Part shown: in pieces, positions 7,811 through 15,706 of the stretch | Layout of the letters: every line of letters starts with the position of its first letter | How positions within the stretch are numbered: the first letter of the stretch is position 1 | DNA from: Deltaproteobacteria bacterium UBA2385 | Lineage (GTDB): Bacteria; Myxococcota_A; UBA796; UBA2385 | Length of the DNA stretch: 22,859 bases | Reading direction: 5' to 3' | Assembly: GCA_002343455.1 (NCBI GenBank) | Contig: DDSR01000290.1 | Span: forward strand, 1 to 22,859 | The notes under the pieces: model-generated | Database searches by the model: none | Told to the model about the DNA's origin: nothing | The model's input: the letters and a program-made list of their open reading frames with translations, nothing else | Program-made: the position numbers and the translations under genes

Positions 7811-9628
7811 ATGTCGCTGCCCCGCTCGGCCAGCCTGGCCCTGCTCGCTCTCCTGCTGCCCTCGACCGCCCTGGCCGTGGACGCAGCCGTGCCTCCCTTG
7901 ATCGCCAAGGGGGTGGATCCGCTGGTGGTGCTCAACCTCACCAGCTTGATCTCCTCCGAGGCGGACTTCCTGGGGACCTTCGACAACGTCAACCAGCTCT
8001 CGAAGATGCCGGCCACGCTCACGGTGCCCTGCCTCTCGAACACGGCCTGCCTGAACAAGATCGCCAAGGACAACGGCGTCGACATGCTGATCGTCGGCCA
8101 GGCGACGCCCACGGGCGGCAAGTACGACTTCAAGCTGGTCTACTACGACGCCCCCAAGAACCGGGTTGTGCGGACCACCAGCTTCACGCTCCCGGACTCC
8201 CCGGCGGCGATCGCCGATGGAATGGGCGGCTACGTGCGCGAGGTGGTGACGGGCAACGCGCCGGCCAGCTCCGAGCCGACCCAGCTCGCCGGCGTCAGCA
8301 CGGCCGACCTGTACGAGGACGAGGACGACTTCACCGCGGTGTCTACCGGCGGCGGCACCCGCCCGATCCAGACCAGCACCGGCCCCGGTCGCGCGCTGGA
8401 GGACGAGGTGGACGAGGAAGAGCTGGCCGCCCAGCGTGCGGTCGCCCAGCGGGCCGAGGCCGAGGCGAAGCGCCGCGCGGAAGAGGACGCTCGCCGCCGC
8501 GCCGCGGAAGAAGAGGCCCGCCGCGTGGCCGAGGCCGAGGCGCGTCGCCGCGCCGAAGAAGAAGCGCGCGCCGAGGCCGCCCGCCAGGCGGCCGAAGCGG
8601 CCCGACGCGCCGAAGAAGAGGAAGAAGCCCGTCGCGCCGCCGAAGCGCGCCGCCTCGCCTCCTCCCGCAGCGTCCCGCCGCCTCCGCCGGTCGAGGACGA
8701 AGACGACGACTTCGCCAATTTCAGCCTCTCCAGCTCGGTCAGCGTGGTCAGCGACGCCTCGACCGACCCGGGTCCGGCCGCCGAGGACGAGGACCTGGGG
8801 ATCCTGCCCTCGTCGGAGTCCTCCTCAAGCTCCTCGCGCAGCAGCAGCTCGCGCAGCACGCCCTCGCGCAGCAGCAGCAGCAGCAGCAGCTCGATCGACG
8901 ACCTGGACGAGCCCTCCTCCTCCTCCTCGCGCAGCAGCTCGCGCAGCAGCAGCTCCTCGTCCTCCTCGCGCAGCAGCAGCTCGCGCAGCAGCAGCCTGGA
9001 CGACCTGGACGAGCCCTCCACCTCGCGCAGCAGCGGCTCCACCTCGCGCAGCAGCAGCTCCCGGGATCGCGAGCCCACCGAGCGGGCCAGCTCCAGCCGC
9101 GACGAGCCGGCCCGCATCAAGCGCGAGCCCTCCGAGCGCGACGCCTCCGTCCTGCTCGCCGGTCGGCTGGGCTTCGCGCCCTACCAGGGCCTGGGCTTCG
9201 TGACCTACGGCGCCGAGGTCGGCTACCTGGTCACGGGCGGGCTGGCCCTGGTCGGCGGGGTCGAGGCCTACTCGGTGCAGCGGACCATCCCGCCGGCCAA
9301 CCTGGAGCCCGGCGAGCCGGCGCGGCAGTGGAACACCATCCTGCCGCTCAATGTCGGCCTGCAGTACCACATCGGCCAGGGCAAGGCCCAGCCCTACCTT
9401 GGCGCGGACCTGCTGATCGTCCCGGGCATCGTGCGCAACAGCACGACCCCGGCCATGGGCGGCCGCGGCCGGCTCGGCGCAAATTTCTTCGTCTCGGACA
9501 CGGTCGCCTTGAACCTGAACGGCGCGGTGGGCTTCCTGGGCGGCAAGGACATCTCCTCGATCGCCGAGGGGATGAGCAACGGGGCGGTGGCGCCGCAGGT
9601 CTCGGGCGGGACGGTCCTGTTCTTCTGA
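7811..9628 (+). CDS. Surface protein: signal peptide, TolA-like charged helix, Ser/Arg tract, beta-barrel-like C-terminus
   Basis: Hypothetical exported protein of 605 residues. In order: signal peptide MSLPRSASLALLALLLPSTALA; an N-terminal globular domain (about 23-140) with C-LSNTAC-LNKIAKDNGVDMLIVGQA, like the TolB-N-type domains seen in myxobacterial proteins; an acidic linker; an Ala/Glu/Arg-rich helix (about 195-285) like TolA domain II; a Pro/acidic linker; a Ser/Arg tract (about 335-422) with two IDDLDEPS/LDDLDEPS inserts; and a C-terminal domain (about 445-605) of alternating strands ending in Phe (GGTVLFF), typical of outer-membrane barrels. A start at 7802 (MAC-) is also possible; no clear Shine-Dalgarno is visible. 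I infer a periplasm-spanning outer-membrane protein with a disordered stalk. The biological role is unknown. Confidence 0.8.
   Translation: MSLPRSASLALLALLLPSTALAVDAAVPPLIAKGVDPLVVLNLTSLISSEADFLGTFDNVNQLSKMPATLTVPCLSNTACLNKIAKDNGVDMLIVGQATPTGGKYDFKLVYYDAPKNRVVRTTSFTLPDSPAAIADGMGGYVREVVTGNAPASSEPTQLAGVSTADLYEDEDDFTAVSTGGGTRPIQTSTGPGRALEDEVDEEELAAQRAVAQRAEAEAKRRAEEDARRRAAEEEARRVAEAEARRRAEEEARAEAARQAAEAARRAEEEEEARRAAEARRLASSRSVPPPPPVEDEDDDFANFSLSSSVSVVSDASTDPGPAAEDEDLGILPSSESSSSSSRSSSSRSTPSRSSSSSSSSIDDLDEPSSSSSRSSSRSSSSSSSSRSSSSRSSSLDDLDEPSTSRSSGSTSRSSSSRDREPTERASSSRDEPARIKREPSERDASVLLAGRLGFAPYQGLGFVTYGAEVGYLVTGGLALVGGVEAYSVQRTIPPANLEPGEPARQWNTILPLNVGLQYHIGQGKAQPYLGADLLIVPGIVRNSTTPAMGGRGRLGANFFVSDTVALNLNGAVGFLGGKDISSIAEGMSNGAVAPQVSGGTVLFF
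8812..9063 (+). repeat. Serine/arginine codon repeat tract
   Basis: Low-complexity DNA made of AGC, TCC, TCG and CGC codons, including seven consecutive AGC codons at 8870-8890. It encodes runs of Ser broken by Arg and two near-identical DDLDEPS modules. Length changes by slippage would keep the frame. The opposite strand also reads open here (Leu/Arg/Glu), which produces a false antisense ORF. Confidence 0.85.
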
Positions 9629-9639
9629 GCCCGATTCTC

Positions 9640-9654
9640 CTGAGCTCGGCTCAG
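9640..9654. terminator. Hairpin between convergent genes
   Basis: CTGAGC-TCG-GCTCAG forms a 6-bp stem with a 3-nt loop. It sits between the stop of the surface protein gene (9628) and the stop of the radical SAM gene (9651), overlapping the latter. There is no T-tract, so bidirectional termination is only a possibility. Confidence 0.3.
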
Positions 9655-10733
9655 CCGGCCAGGGACAGCTCCCGGGCCCGCTGACGGGTGGCCTCGACCA
9701 TGGCCGGCTCGACCCGGTACCAGTTGATGCCTCCGCAGCCTGCACAGACGCCGTCGAAGCGGCCGCCGAGGTGGGCGAGGCGCAGCGCCGTGGCCCGAGG
9801 TCCCTCCCAGAGCTCACTGAAGCCCTGCTGGGAGAGGTCGCCGAGGATGAGCTCGCTGTGCAGATCGGCGCAGCACATCAGCAGGCGCCCGTCGTGGCGG
9901 ATCACCGGGGTCAGCCACAGGCCGGGACAGGCCGTGCGTGGCTGGGCGAGGTGGCCGTCGTCCTGCTGCCAGGGGCGCTCCTGCCAGATCTGCACGGTCA
10001 GGGGGCCCTGGCGGCCCGGCTGGATGCCCGCCTTGGCGATGGCCTGCTCGTAGAGGGCGTCGGCGGCCGCCTGGCCCTGCCGCCCCCCGCTCACGCTCAG
10101 GCGCTTGAAGAGGACCTCGTCGTGCCAGGGCTCGCCGCCTCCCTGGCAGGCGAGCAGGTCGATCCAGTAGTCCAGGAAGGGCCGCAGCTCGCGCTCGTTT
10201 CCCGGCTGGACGACGAACTGGAGCTGCAGGTTGATCTGCGCCTGCCGCTCGCGCCGGCGCTGGAGCAGGCGGCGGATGTTGCGCCGGACCCGCAGCAGGG
10301 CGTCCTTGCCCTTGACCTGGTGGTAGGTTTCGGGGTGGTGGGCGTCGATCGTGAAGACGGCCAGCAGGGGGGGGCCGGAGTCGGGGAGGGCGTCGACCAG
10401 CCGGTCCATGCGCTCGTCGGCCAGCAGGATGCCGTTGGTGTCGACCCGCAGGTAGCCGACCCGGTCGGCCAGCCCTCGCGCCGCGGTGCCGACCAGCCGG
10501 GGCAGCTCGGGGTGCAGGCTGGGGTCTCCGAGCCACTGGAAGATGATGTGGTCAAAGCGCTGCCCCGACGCGGCGAGCCCGGCGACGATCTGCTCCCAGA
10601 GCTGCGGGTCGAGCATGCCCTTGGGGATGCCGTGGACGGTGGGCCAGGCCTCGTGGTGCGGCGCGCACATCCGGCAGGAGAGGTTGCAGTGGTCGGTGGG
10701 CTCGACCTGGAGGACCGGGTGGGTGGGCTGCAC
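9651..10733 (-). CDS. Radical SAM protein with SPASM-type C-terminal domain
   Basis: Iron-sulfur radical enzyme of 360 residues. The SAM cluster motif CNLSCRMC (C16, C20, C23) follows VLQVEPTDH. The glycine-rich strand is FQWLGDPSLHPEL, and LRVDTNGILL and FTIDAHHPETYHQVKG fit the radical SAM barrel. The C-terminal part carries a SPASM-like cysteine set: TACPGLWLTPVIRHDG, LLMCCAD, LGDL, LWEGP, and VCAGCGG. The GTG start at 10733 has AGGA seven bases upstream; the nearby ATG at 10741 is out of frame. The operon partner is unknown: it stands alone, diverging from a small Cys-rich lipoprotein gene 109 bp away. Relatives act in peptide maturation or in sugar and envelope biosynthesis; the substrate cannot be assigned. 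Confidence 0.88.
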   Translation of the reverse strand: MQPTHPVLQVEPTDHCNLSCRMCAPHHEAWPTVHGIPKGMLDPQLWEQIVAGLAASGQRFDHIIFQWLGDPSLHPELPRLVGTAARGLADRVGYLRVDTNGILLADERMDRLVDALPDSGPPLLAVFTIDAHHPETYHQVKGKDALLRVRRNIRRLLQRRRERQAQINLQLQFVVQPGNERELRPFLDYWIDLLACQGGGEPWHDEVLFKRLSVSGGRQGQAAADALYEQAIAKAGIQPGRQGPLTVQIWQERPWQQDDGHLAQPRTACPGLWLTPVIRHDGRLLMCCADLHSELILGDLSQQGFSELWEGPRATALRLAHLGGRFDGVCAGCGGINWYRVEPAMVEATRQRARELSLAG

Positions 10734-10790
10734 CGCGCCATCCTAGCCTGGGGCGCGGCCGGCGGGTTGCCCTCCTCGTCCACGGACGGG

Positions 10791-10819
10791 TTGATCGGGC
10801 GGCCTCGCCGTGTGACGAT
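10791..10819 (+). promoter_or_regulatory. Possible sigma70-type promoter of the Cys-rich lipoprotein gene
   Basis: TTGATC (10791-10796) and GACGAT (10814-10819) are 17 bp apart and lie 24 bp before the ATG. The match to consensus is weak, and chance occurrence is quite possible. Confidence 0.25.
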
Positions 10820-10842
10820 GCGCTCCCCACGCCGAGGGCTCC

Positions 10843-11157
10843 ATGCGCATCGCCACCCCCCGCTCCCTGCTCTTCGCCTCGCTCAGCGCGGGCGCCCTCC
10901 TGCTGGGCCCGGGCTGCACCAACGCCTGCCAGAGCCTCTGCAAGGAGATCGCCGAGTTCGCGCGCACCGAGTGCGGCCTGACCTTCGAGGACGCCGAGGT
11001 GGACCAGTGCATCGCCGACCACGCCGGCAGCCAGCTGGCCGAGGGCGAGGCTGCGACCTGTCGGGACGGCAAGGGGCAGGTGGCCTCGGAGTGGGACTGC
11101 GAAGAGATCGCCGCCTACTTCGAAGAGGCCGGCGGCACCGAGGAGACGACGCCCTGA
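10843..11157 (+). CDS. Small cysteine-rich lipoprotein, hypothetical
   Basis: A 104-residue exported protein not recognised as a named family. The N-terminus MRIATPRSLLFASLSAGALLLGPGC is a signal peptide with a loose lipobox (GPGC, C25), so lipid attachment is likely but not certain. Six further Cys (29, 33, 44, 56, 73, 86) could form three disulfides in the periplasm or at the surface. The remainder is acidic, with helices such as NACQSLCKEIAEFARTECG. GAGGG lies four bases before the ATG. Small Cys-rich lipoproteins of this style are frequent in Myxococcota; no function is known to me. Confidence 0.75.
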   Translation: MRIATPRSLLFASLSAGALLLGPGCTNACQSLCKEIAEFARTECGLTFEDAEVDQCIADHAGSQLAEGEAATCRDGKGQVASEWDCEEIAAYFEEAGGTEETTP

Positions 11158-11158
11158 C

Positions 11159-11173
11159 CGAGCGAAGCGCTCG
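11159..11173 (+). terminator. Short hairpin after the lipoprotein gene
   Basis: CGAGCG-AAG-CGCTCG begins one base after the TGA at 11155-11157. It has a 6-bp stem, a 3-nt loop and no T-tract. It is a weak candidate terminator separating this gene from the kinase promoter. Confidence 0.3.
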
Positions 11174-11199
11174 CCGTCCCGCTGCGGCGTGGCGCGTGC

Positions 11200-11229
11200 T
11201 TGACCCGGACGCGCTGCGCGGCTTATCCT
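11200..11229 (+). promoter_or_regulatory. sigma70-type promoter of the Ser/Thr kinase gene
   Basis: TTGACC (11200-11205) and TATCCT (11224-11229) are separated by 18 bp. They match the -35 and -10 consensus at 5/6 and 4/6 positions. They stand out in otherwise very GC-rich DNA and would give a leader of about 37 nt before the GTG at 11273. Confidence 0.5.
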
Positions 11230-11272
11230 GACCCCCTCTGCCGGAGAGCCTCTCCCCGGCCCCGACGCGACG

Positions 11273-13204
11273 GTGGCCCCCTTGAGCTTCCAGACCGAGA
11301 GTTTCGGACGCTTCTACCTGGTCGACAAGGTCGCCACGGGCGGCATGGCCGAGGTGTTCAAGGCCAAGAGCTTCTCGCACGGCGGCTTCGAGAAGCTGCT
11401 GGTCATCAAGCGCATCCTGGGCCACCTGTCGGACAACGACGAGTTCGTCGAGATGTTCATCGACGAGGCCAAGATCACCGTCTCGCTGCAGCACCCCAAC
11501 ATCGTGCAGATCTACGACTTCGGGCGCATCCGCGAGAACTACTACCTCTCGATGGAGTGTGTCGAAGGCAAGGACGTCAAGGGCATCCTCCGCAAGCTGG
11601 CCCAGCGCCGCAAGCTCTTCCCGACCGAGTTCGCCGTCTACATCGCCCACGAGATGTGCAAGGGCCTGGACTACGCCCACAAGAAGGCCGACGCCCAGGG
11701 CAACCCGCTGCGCATCATCCACCGGGACATCAGCCCCAGCAACATCCTGGTCTCGTACAACGGCGAGGTGAAGATCGCCGACTTCGGCATCGCCAAGGCC
11801 GAGAGCAGCGCCTACGACACCAAGGACGGCGTGCTCAAGGGCAAGTTCGAGTACATGAGCCCCGAGCAGGCCAGCGGGAAGGAGCTCGACAACCGCAGCG
11901 ACCTCTTCAGCGCCGGCATCATCCTGCACGAGATGCTGACCGGGCGCCGCCTGTTCAAGACCGACAGCGATGTGAAGACGCTGGAGCGCATCAAGACCGG
12001 CGATGTCTCGCCGCCCAGCAAGCTCAACCCGGCCATCCCGCCCCGGCTGGACGAGATCGTCCTCAAGGCGCTGTCGGTCGACCCGGCCGAGCGCTACGCG
12101 GACGGCCGCGAGATGCAGCAGGCGCTGCTGGAGTTCCTGTACCCGGCGACGCCGGACCTGACCCGCGAGTCCCTCGGTCACTTCATGCAGGAGCTCTTCT
12201 CGCAAGAGGTGGACGAGGAGCGGGGACGGCTGCTGGAGGGCACCCGCGTGGCCTCCGAGATGTACGCCGCGGATCCGGGCCCCTCGACCGAGCAGGAGTG
12301 GCAGGCCTCGGCGGCGACCACCGCGGGCACGATCACCACCCAGCCCTCGCGCTGGCCCTGGGCGGTGGCCCTCGGGGCGCTGCTGCTGCTGGGGGCGGTG
12401 GGGGCCTGGGCGCTGACGCGGCAGCCCGAAGAGCGGGTCGTCGAGCGCCTGGTCCAGGCCGAGGCGCCGACGACCGGCTCGGTCCAGCTGCGCATCGAGC
12501 CGGCCGAGGCCCAGGCCCGCGCCTTCCTGGACGGCGCGGAGATCGGCTCGGGGTCCATGGTCCAGAGCGAGGGCCTGGCGGTGGGCACCCCCCTGGTCCT
12601 GCGGATCGAGGCGGAGGGCTTCCAGCCCTACGAGGAGAGCCTGACGCTGGTGGCGGGCGAGCGGCTGCGGCAGAAGATCACGCTGCTCCCGGTGCCCGCG
12701 CCGGTCCCCGACCGCCCGCCGACCGCCCCGGTCGAGAGCGCGACCCCGACCGAGACCACCCAGACCGCCCCCGTCACGGTCACGGCCAGCTTCAGCTCGG
12801 ACCCTTCGGGGGCGACGGTCAGCGTCGACGGCCGCTCGGTGGGCACGACGCCGACCAGCTGGACCGGCGGCAAGCCGGGCGGGACCTACACCGTGGTGAT
12901 GTCGAAGGACGGTTACGACAGCGCCAGCCTCAGCGCGACCCTGCCCGAGACCGGCAGCAAGGCCTTCAAGGGCAGCCTGAAGGCCAAGGCGGTCGAGCCG
13001 GGCACGCTCCAGGTGTTCGCCGGCAAGGCCGGGCCGGCGACGGTCTCGGTCAACGGCAAGGCCTGGGGCGAGAGCCCGCCCTTGATCAAGCAGTCCTTGC
13101 CGCCGGGGACCTACTCGGTCACGGTGACGCCCAAGGACGGCTCCGAGCCCGAGACGCGCAGCGTGACCGTCAAGTCGGGCGAGACGGCCAAGGCGAATTT
13201 CTAG
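11273..13204 (+). CDS. Transmembrane Ser/Thr protein kinase with PEGA repeats
   Basis: Hanks-type kinase of 643 residues that probably senses the periplasm and phosphorylates cytoplasmic proteins. Kinase domain about 12-290: Gly-rich loop ATGGMAEVFKA, ATP Lys K46 (LVIKR), catalytic loop HRDISPSN (D152; the usual Lys two residues on is Ser, as in many myxobacterial kinases), DFGIAK (D170), and an activation segment ending MSPEQ. A linker leads to one membrane helix (about 363-381), then an outside part of three PEGA-like beta domains (about 402-472, 500-558, 577-643) separated by a Pro/Thr-rich hinge. The GTG at 11273 follows a good promoter but has no clear Shine-Dalgarno; TTG at 11282 is an alternative. 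It converges on another PEGA protein gene with only 25 bp between stops, which suggests a shared pathway. Confidence 0.93.
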   Translation: MAPLSFQTESFGRFYLVDKVATGGMAEVFKAKSFSHGGFEKLLVIKRILGHLSDNDEFVEMFIDEAKITVSLQHPNIVQIYDFGRIRENYYLSMECVEGKDVKGILRKLAQRRKLFPTEFAVYIAHEMCKGLDYAHKKADAQGNPLRIIHRDISPSNILVSYNGEVKIADFGIAKAESSAYDTKDGVLKGKFEYMSPEQASGKELDNRSDLFSAGIILHEMLTGRRLFKTDSDVKTLERIKTGDVSPPSKLNPAIPPRLDEIVLKALSVDPAERYADGREMQQALLEFLYPATPDLTRESLGHFMQELFSQEVDEERGRLLEGTRVASEMYAADPGPSTEQEWQASAATTAGTITTQPSRWPWAVALGALLLLGAVGAWALTRQPEERVVERLVQAEAPTTGSVQLRIEPAEAQARAFLDGAEIGSGSMVQSEGLAVGTPLVLRIEAEGFQPYEESLTLVAGERLRQKITLLPVPAPVPDRPPTAPVESATPTETTQTAPVTVTASFSSDPSGATVSVDGRSVGTTPTSWTGGKPGGTYTVVMSKDGYDSASLSATLPETGSKAFKGSLKAKAVEPGTLQVFAGKAGPATVSVNGKAWGESPPLIKQSLPPGTYSVTVTPKDGSEPETRSVTVKSGETAKANF

Positions 13205-13229
13205 GGCCCAGGGACCGGGGCGCCGACGT

Positions 13230-14561
13230 CTAGGGCAGGGGCCCCACCGTGATGCTGCCGTTGCCGCCGCCGCCGCCCGGGCTGGTGCTGAGCAGGACCG
13301 CCGTGGTGGCGCCCCCCGCGGCCACGGTGCCGACACCCGCCCAGACGTACCAGGGCAGGCCCTTGCGCTCGCGCGCGACCTCGGTCGACTCGCCGCTGCC
13401 GCTGACGCTTCCCTGGGCGAGCATCGGTTCGGGGTCCAGCAGCAGGCTCAGCAGCAGCGTGTTGGTGCCGATGTCCAGGGGCAGCGAGCGGGCGAAGACC
13501 TGGTCGGTGCGCAGGCCCCCGGTCTCGTTGACCAGCTCGGGCAGCCGGGACATGGCGGCGACGAGCTGATCGACCGGCTGGCCCTCGCCTCCGCTGAGGA
13601 TGGTGGAGAGGCTGCCGGTGCGGGGCTCGTAGAGCTGGACGCCGACCTCGCCGGCAGAGGTCTGCCCGGCCAGCAGGACGAGGTCGGTCTCGACGTAGGT
13701 GCCCAGGGCTTCGTAGAGCTGCCGGGTCTGGCGGCGGCGCTCGTCCTCGCTGCCACCGGTCTCGGCCAGCAGCCCGCGGGCCAGCTTGGGCGAGACCTTG
13801 GTCGACGCGCCGGCCTCGACCTGGACCTCCTCGAAGGCGCGCTGGCCGGCGGGGCCCAGGACCAGCACGCCGTGGCTGCCGACGGGGAGGGCCTCGATCC
13901 GCAGCGGGGTCTGCCCCCGGCTGCGCCCATCGACGTAGACGGTGTAGCCCGGCGCCCCGGTGACCTCGATCTGGCCCGTGCCGCGGGCCTCGACCTCGGC
14001 GCGCACGGTCTCGAAGAAGTCCACGGTGGGCTTGCTGTACTTGACCGCGTCCAGGCGGCGGGTCGGATCGAGGACCACCACCTGCTGGAAGGCCTCGTGC
14101 GCCGGCTCGGTGTCGCCCACGCTGAAGTGGGTCAGGCCCAGCGTCAGCAAGGCGTCGATCAGCAGCCGGTTGTCGGTCGCGGCGGGCATCGCCTCGCCGA
14201 GCAGGCCGACCGCGCTGCTCAGCGCGTTGACCGCGTCCTCGAACTCGGCGCGCTCGTACAGGATGCGCCCCTCGTCCAGCGCCCGCCGGCCCGCGCCGAG
14301 GAAGGCCGTCTCGACCACCAGGCTCTCGCGTCCGGCCAGCCGGGTCCGCACCTCGCCCGGGCTGACCGGCGCCAGGCCCGGGGTCCCCCTCATGGCCTCG
14401 ACCAGGTCCGCCGCCGCCTCGCGCGAGGCCTCCTCGTCGAGGCCCTCGACGTGCACGCCGACCACGGCGATCTCCGCGTCCGCGGCCAGGGCGGGCGGGC
14501 AGAGCAGGAGCAGCAGGCCGCCGGCCAGCGAGAGGAGGGTCGAGCGATGGCGCGAGGGCAT
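13230..14561 (-). CDS. Periplasmic PEGA-domain protein with TPR-like region and C-terminal membrane helix
   Basis: Hypothetical exported protein of 443 residues. It has a signal peptide to about residue 26 (ALA-ADA), a helical TPR-like region (about 87-170; ALDEGRILYERAEFEDAVNALSSAV), and a PEGA domain (about 193-256; GYTVYVDGRSRGQTPLRI with LPVGSHGVLV). A longer alpha/beta part follows, then a hydrophobic helix near the end (about 404-424, WYVWAGVG...TTAVLL) and a Gly-rich tail. The ATG at 14561 is chosen because GGAG lies 5 bp upstream and the signal peptide starts there; ATG 14591 is upstream in frame. TATGCT on the minus strand at 14592-14587 could be its -10 box, with a tandem repeat lying directly over the -35 region. 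A role at the surface or in sensing together with the convergent PEGA kinase is inferred only. Confidence 0.82.
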   Translation of the reverse strand: MPSRHRSTLLSLAGGLLLLLCPPALAADAEIAVVGVHVEGLDEEASREAAADLVEAMRGTPGLAPVSPGEVRTRLAGRESLVVETAFLGAGRRALDEGRILYERAEFEDAVNALSSAVGLLGEAMPAATDNRLLIDALLTLGLTHFSVGDTEPAHEAFQQVVVLDPTRRLDAVKYSKPTVDFFETVRAEVEARGTGQIEVTGAPGYTVYVDGRSRGQTPLRIEALPVGSHGVLVLGPAGQRAFEEVQVEAGASTKVSPKLARGLLAETGGSEDERRRQTRQLYEALGTYVETDLVLLAGQTSAGEVGVQLYEPRTGSLSTILSGGEGQPVDQLVAAMSRLPELVNETGGLRTDQVFARSLPLDIGTNTLLLSLLLDPEPMLAQGSVSGSGESTEVARERKGLPWYVWAGVGTVAAGGATTAVLLSTSPGGGGGNGSITVGPLP

Positions 14562-14603
14562 GTCTTCTCCACGAGGGCGAGTCCCCAGCATAGCAGGCGC
14601 GCC

Positions 14604-14675
14604 CGCCAGCCTGCGTGGGCGCGTGCTCGCCAGCCTGCGTGGGCGCGTGCTCGCCAGCCCGCGTGGGCGCGCGCC
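14604..14675. repeat. 24-bp tandem repeat, three copies
   Basis: Three head-to-tail 24-bp units at 14604-14627, 14628-14651 and 14652-14675. The first two are identical; the third differs at two to three positions. The unit contains GCGTGGGCGCG. It occupies the 181-bp gap between the divergent PEGA protein and mepA genes, just upstream of a possible -10 box for the former. All frames are open through it (WARARQPA-type reading), which creates false ORFs. Confidence 0.9.
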
Positions 14676-14742
14676 CGCAGATTCTTGGTTGCGTGGAACA
14701 CGATCGGTTAGTCGCCCGTCCCCCCGGCAGGAGAGTGGCTTG

Positions 14743-15501
14743 GTGGCTCGGTTCGATGTCTCGGTCCTGGTGTTCCTCGCCCTCGGGGTGTTCCCCGCAG
14801 CGGCGGCGCCCCCGGGACCCGCCTCCTCGCTGCTCGACCCCGTCTCGGACGACTGGGACTACTTCCCGACCGAAGAGGCGGCCCAGCACGCCCTGGTCCT
14901 CCCCAGCTCCGACACCGGCGATCGTTCCGTGTGTGCGGAGTCCAGCCTGGAGGACGGGACACAGCTCCCGTACCTGCCGGATCTCTACCGGGTGATGGTG
15001 CCGGGAAACGCCTGGGGCACGCAGCTCATGGCCGAGACCCTCGTCGCGGTCACCCAGGAGATGCGCTGGCGCTTCCCGCAGGCCGATCCCCTGGTCATCG
15101 GGGACCTCTCGCGCCGGGGCGGCGGGATGCTGTCGGGTCACCGCAGCCACCGCGGGGGGCGCGACGCCGACATCGGCATCTACCAGCTCAACGGTCGCCA
15201 GCACCCCGGCGGCTTCCGCAGCCTGACCCCCGACGAGATCGACCTGGAGATCAACCTCTTCTTCATCCGGACGCTGCTCGACAGCGGCGATGTCGAGCGC
15301 ATCCTCCTGGACCAGAGCTTGATCCGCGGGCTGCGCCGCTACGCCATCGAGTCCGGCGCGATGAGCGAGGAGCAGGCCCGCGCCACCTTCCTGCTGCCCG
15401 AGGACGGCCTGGTCGGCTCGCTCTTCGCGCTGCACGGCGTCGTGCACCACGTCCCCGGTCACGACAACCACTTCCACATCCGGGTCCGCTGCGCCGACTG
15501 A
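14743..15501 (+). CDS. mepA: Penicillin-insensitive murein endopeptidase (MepA/M74)
   Basis: Periplasmic zinc metallopeptidase that cuts D-Ala-mDAP cross-links in peptidoglycan. The 252-residue protein has a signal peptide ([22 protein letters not shown]) and the family's metal-site pattern: [14 protein letters not shown] gives H133, H136 and D143, and [11 protein letters not shown] gives H240, H243 and H245, with the same spacing as E. coli H110/H113/D120 and H206/H209/H211. It therefore looks catalytically complete. The start is GTG 14743 or the adjacent TTG 14740; AGGAG at 14729-14733 fits either. No MepA partner genes are adjacent. It probably acts in wall remodelling during growth or division. 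Confidence 0.9.
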   Translation: MARFDVSVLVFLALGVFPAAAAPPGPASSLLDPVSDDWDYFPTEEAAQHALVLPSSDTGDRSVCAESSLEDGTQLPYLPDLYRVMVPGNAWGTQLMAETLVAVTQEMRWRFPQADPLVIGDLSRRGGGMLSGHRSHRGGRDADIGIYQLNGRQHPGGFRSLTPDEIDLEINLFFIRTLLDSGDVERILLDQSLIRGLRRYAIESGAMSEEQARATFLLPEDGLVGSLFALHGVVHHVPGHDNHFHIRVRCAD

Positions 15502-15623
15502 GGCTCGCGGGTCGAGGGTCGAGGGTGAGCCAGGGCAGGAGATGCCCGGCTGCAGCTGTGCCTGCGCGCCGCGGAGCGGGCCATGTCGGCTCCGAGGGCG
15601 CCGCGTGATCGACCTGCGCCCTC

Positions 15624-15673
15624 AAAAAAACATTGCACAAGCCTTGCGGGTGTATGGGGGAAGGTTGTATATG
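15624..15673 (+). promoter_or_regulatory. AT-rich promoter pocket upstream of the sigma factor gene
   Basis: This is the most AT-rich stretch of the window. It holds A7 (15624-15630), TTGCGG (15644-15649) and TGTATA/TATATG (15666-15673), with a 16-18 bp spacer. The A-tract falls about where an UP element would lie. A second reading is a sigma54-like pair TTGCAC-N5-TTGCG (15633-15648), but the key GG is TG there. The rest of the gap from 15502 shows nothing recognisable. Confidence 0.5.
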
Positions 15674-15706
15674 GTTTGCATAGGCCCGTTCACCCCGGAG
15701 AGACCC

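Noticed and set aside
5674..8133. Long minus-strand extension of the acyltransferase frame through the sulfatase-like gene
   Set aside because: Out-of-frame shadow of a real gene with Arg/Pro-rich composition; the GTG at 5673 has a Shine-Dalgarno and coupled stop.
8230..9120. 296-codon minus-strand ORF rich in Leu/Arg/Glu/Ser
   Set aside because: It is the reverse reading of the Ser/Arg and Ala/Glu repeats, with no start signal or domain.
11185..11201. Resemblance of GGCGCGTGCT before the kinase gene to the 24-bp repeat
   Set aside because: Only about 10 bases are shared, expected by chance in such GC-rich DNA.
10883..13336. 817-codon minus-strand ORF opposite the kinase
   Set aside because: Antisense shadow; the plus strand has all kinase motifs.
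14390..14711. Small ORFs across the 24-bp repeats with WARARQPA-type readings
   Set aside because: 24 is divisible by 3, so every frame stays open; there is no start context or family resemblance.
15624..15630. A7 tract read as the T-tract of a minus-strand terminator
   Set aside because: No GC-rich hairpin precedes it on the minus strand and no minus-strand gene reads into it; an UP-like promoter element fits better.
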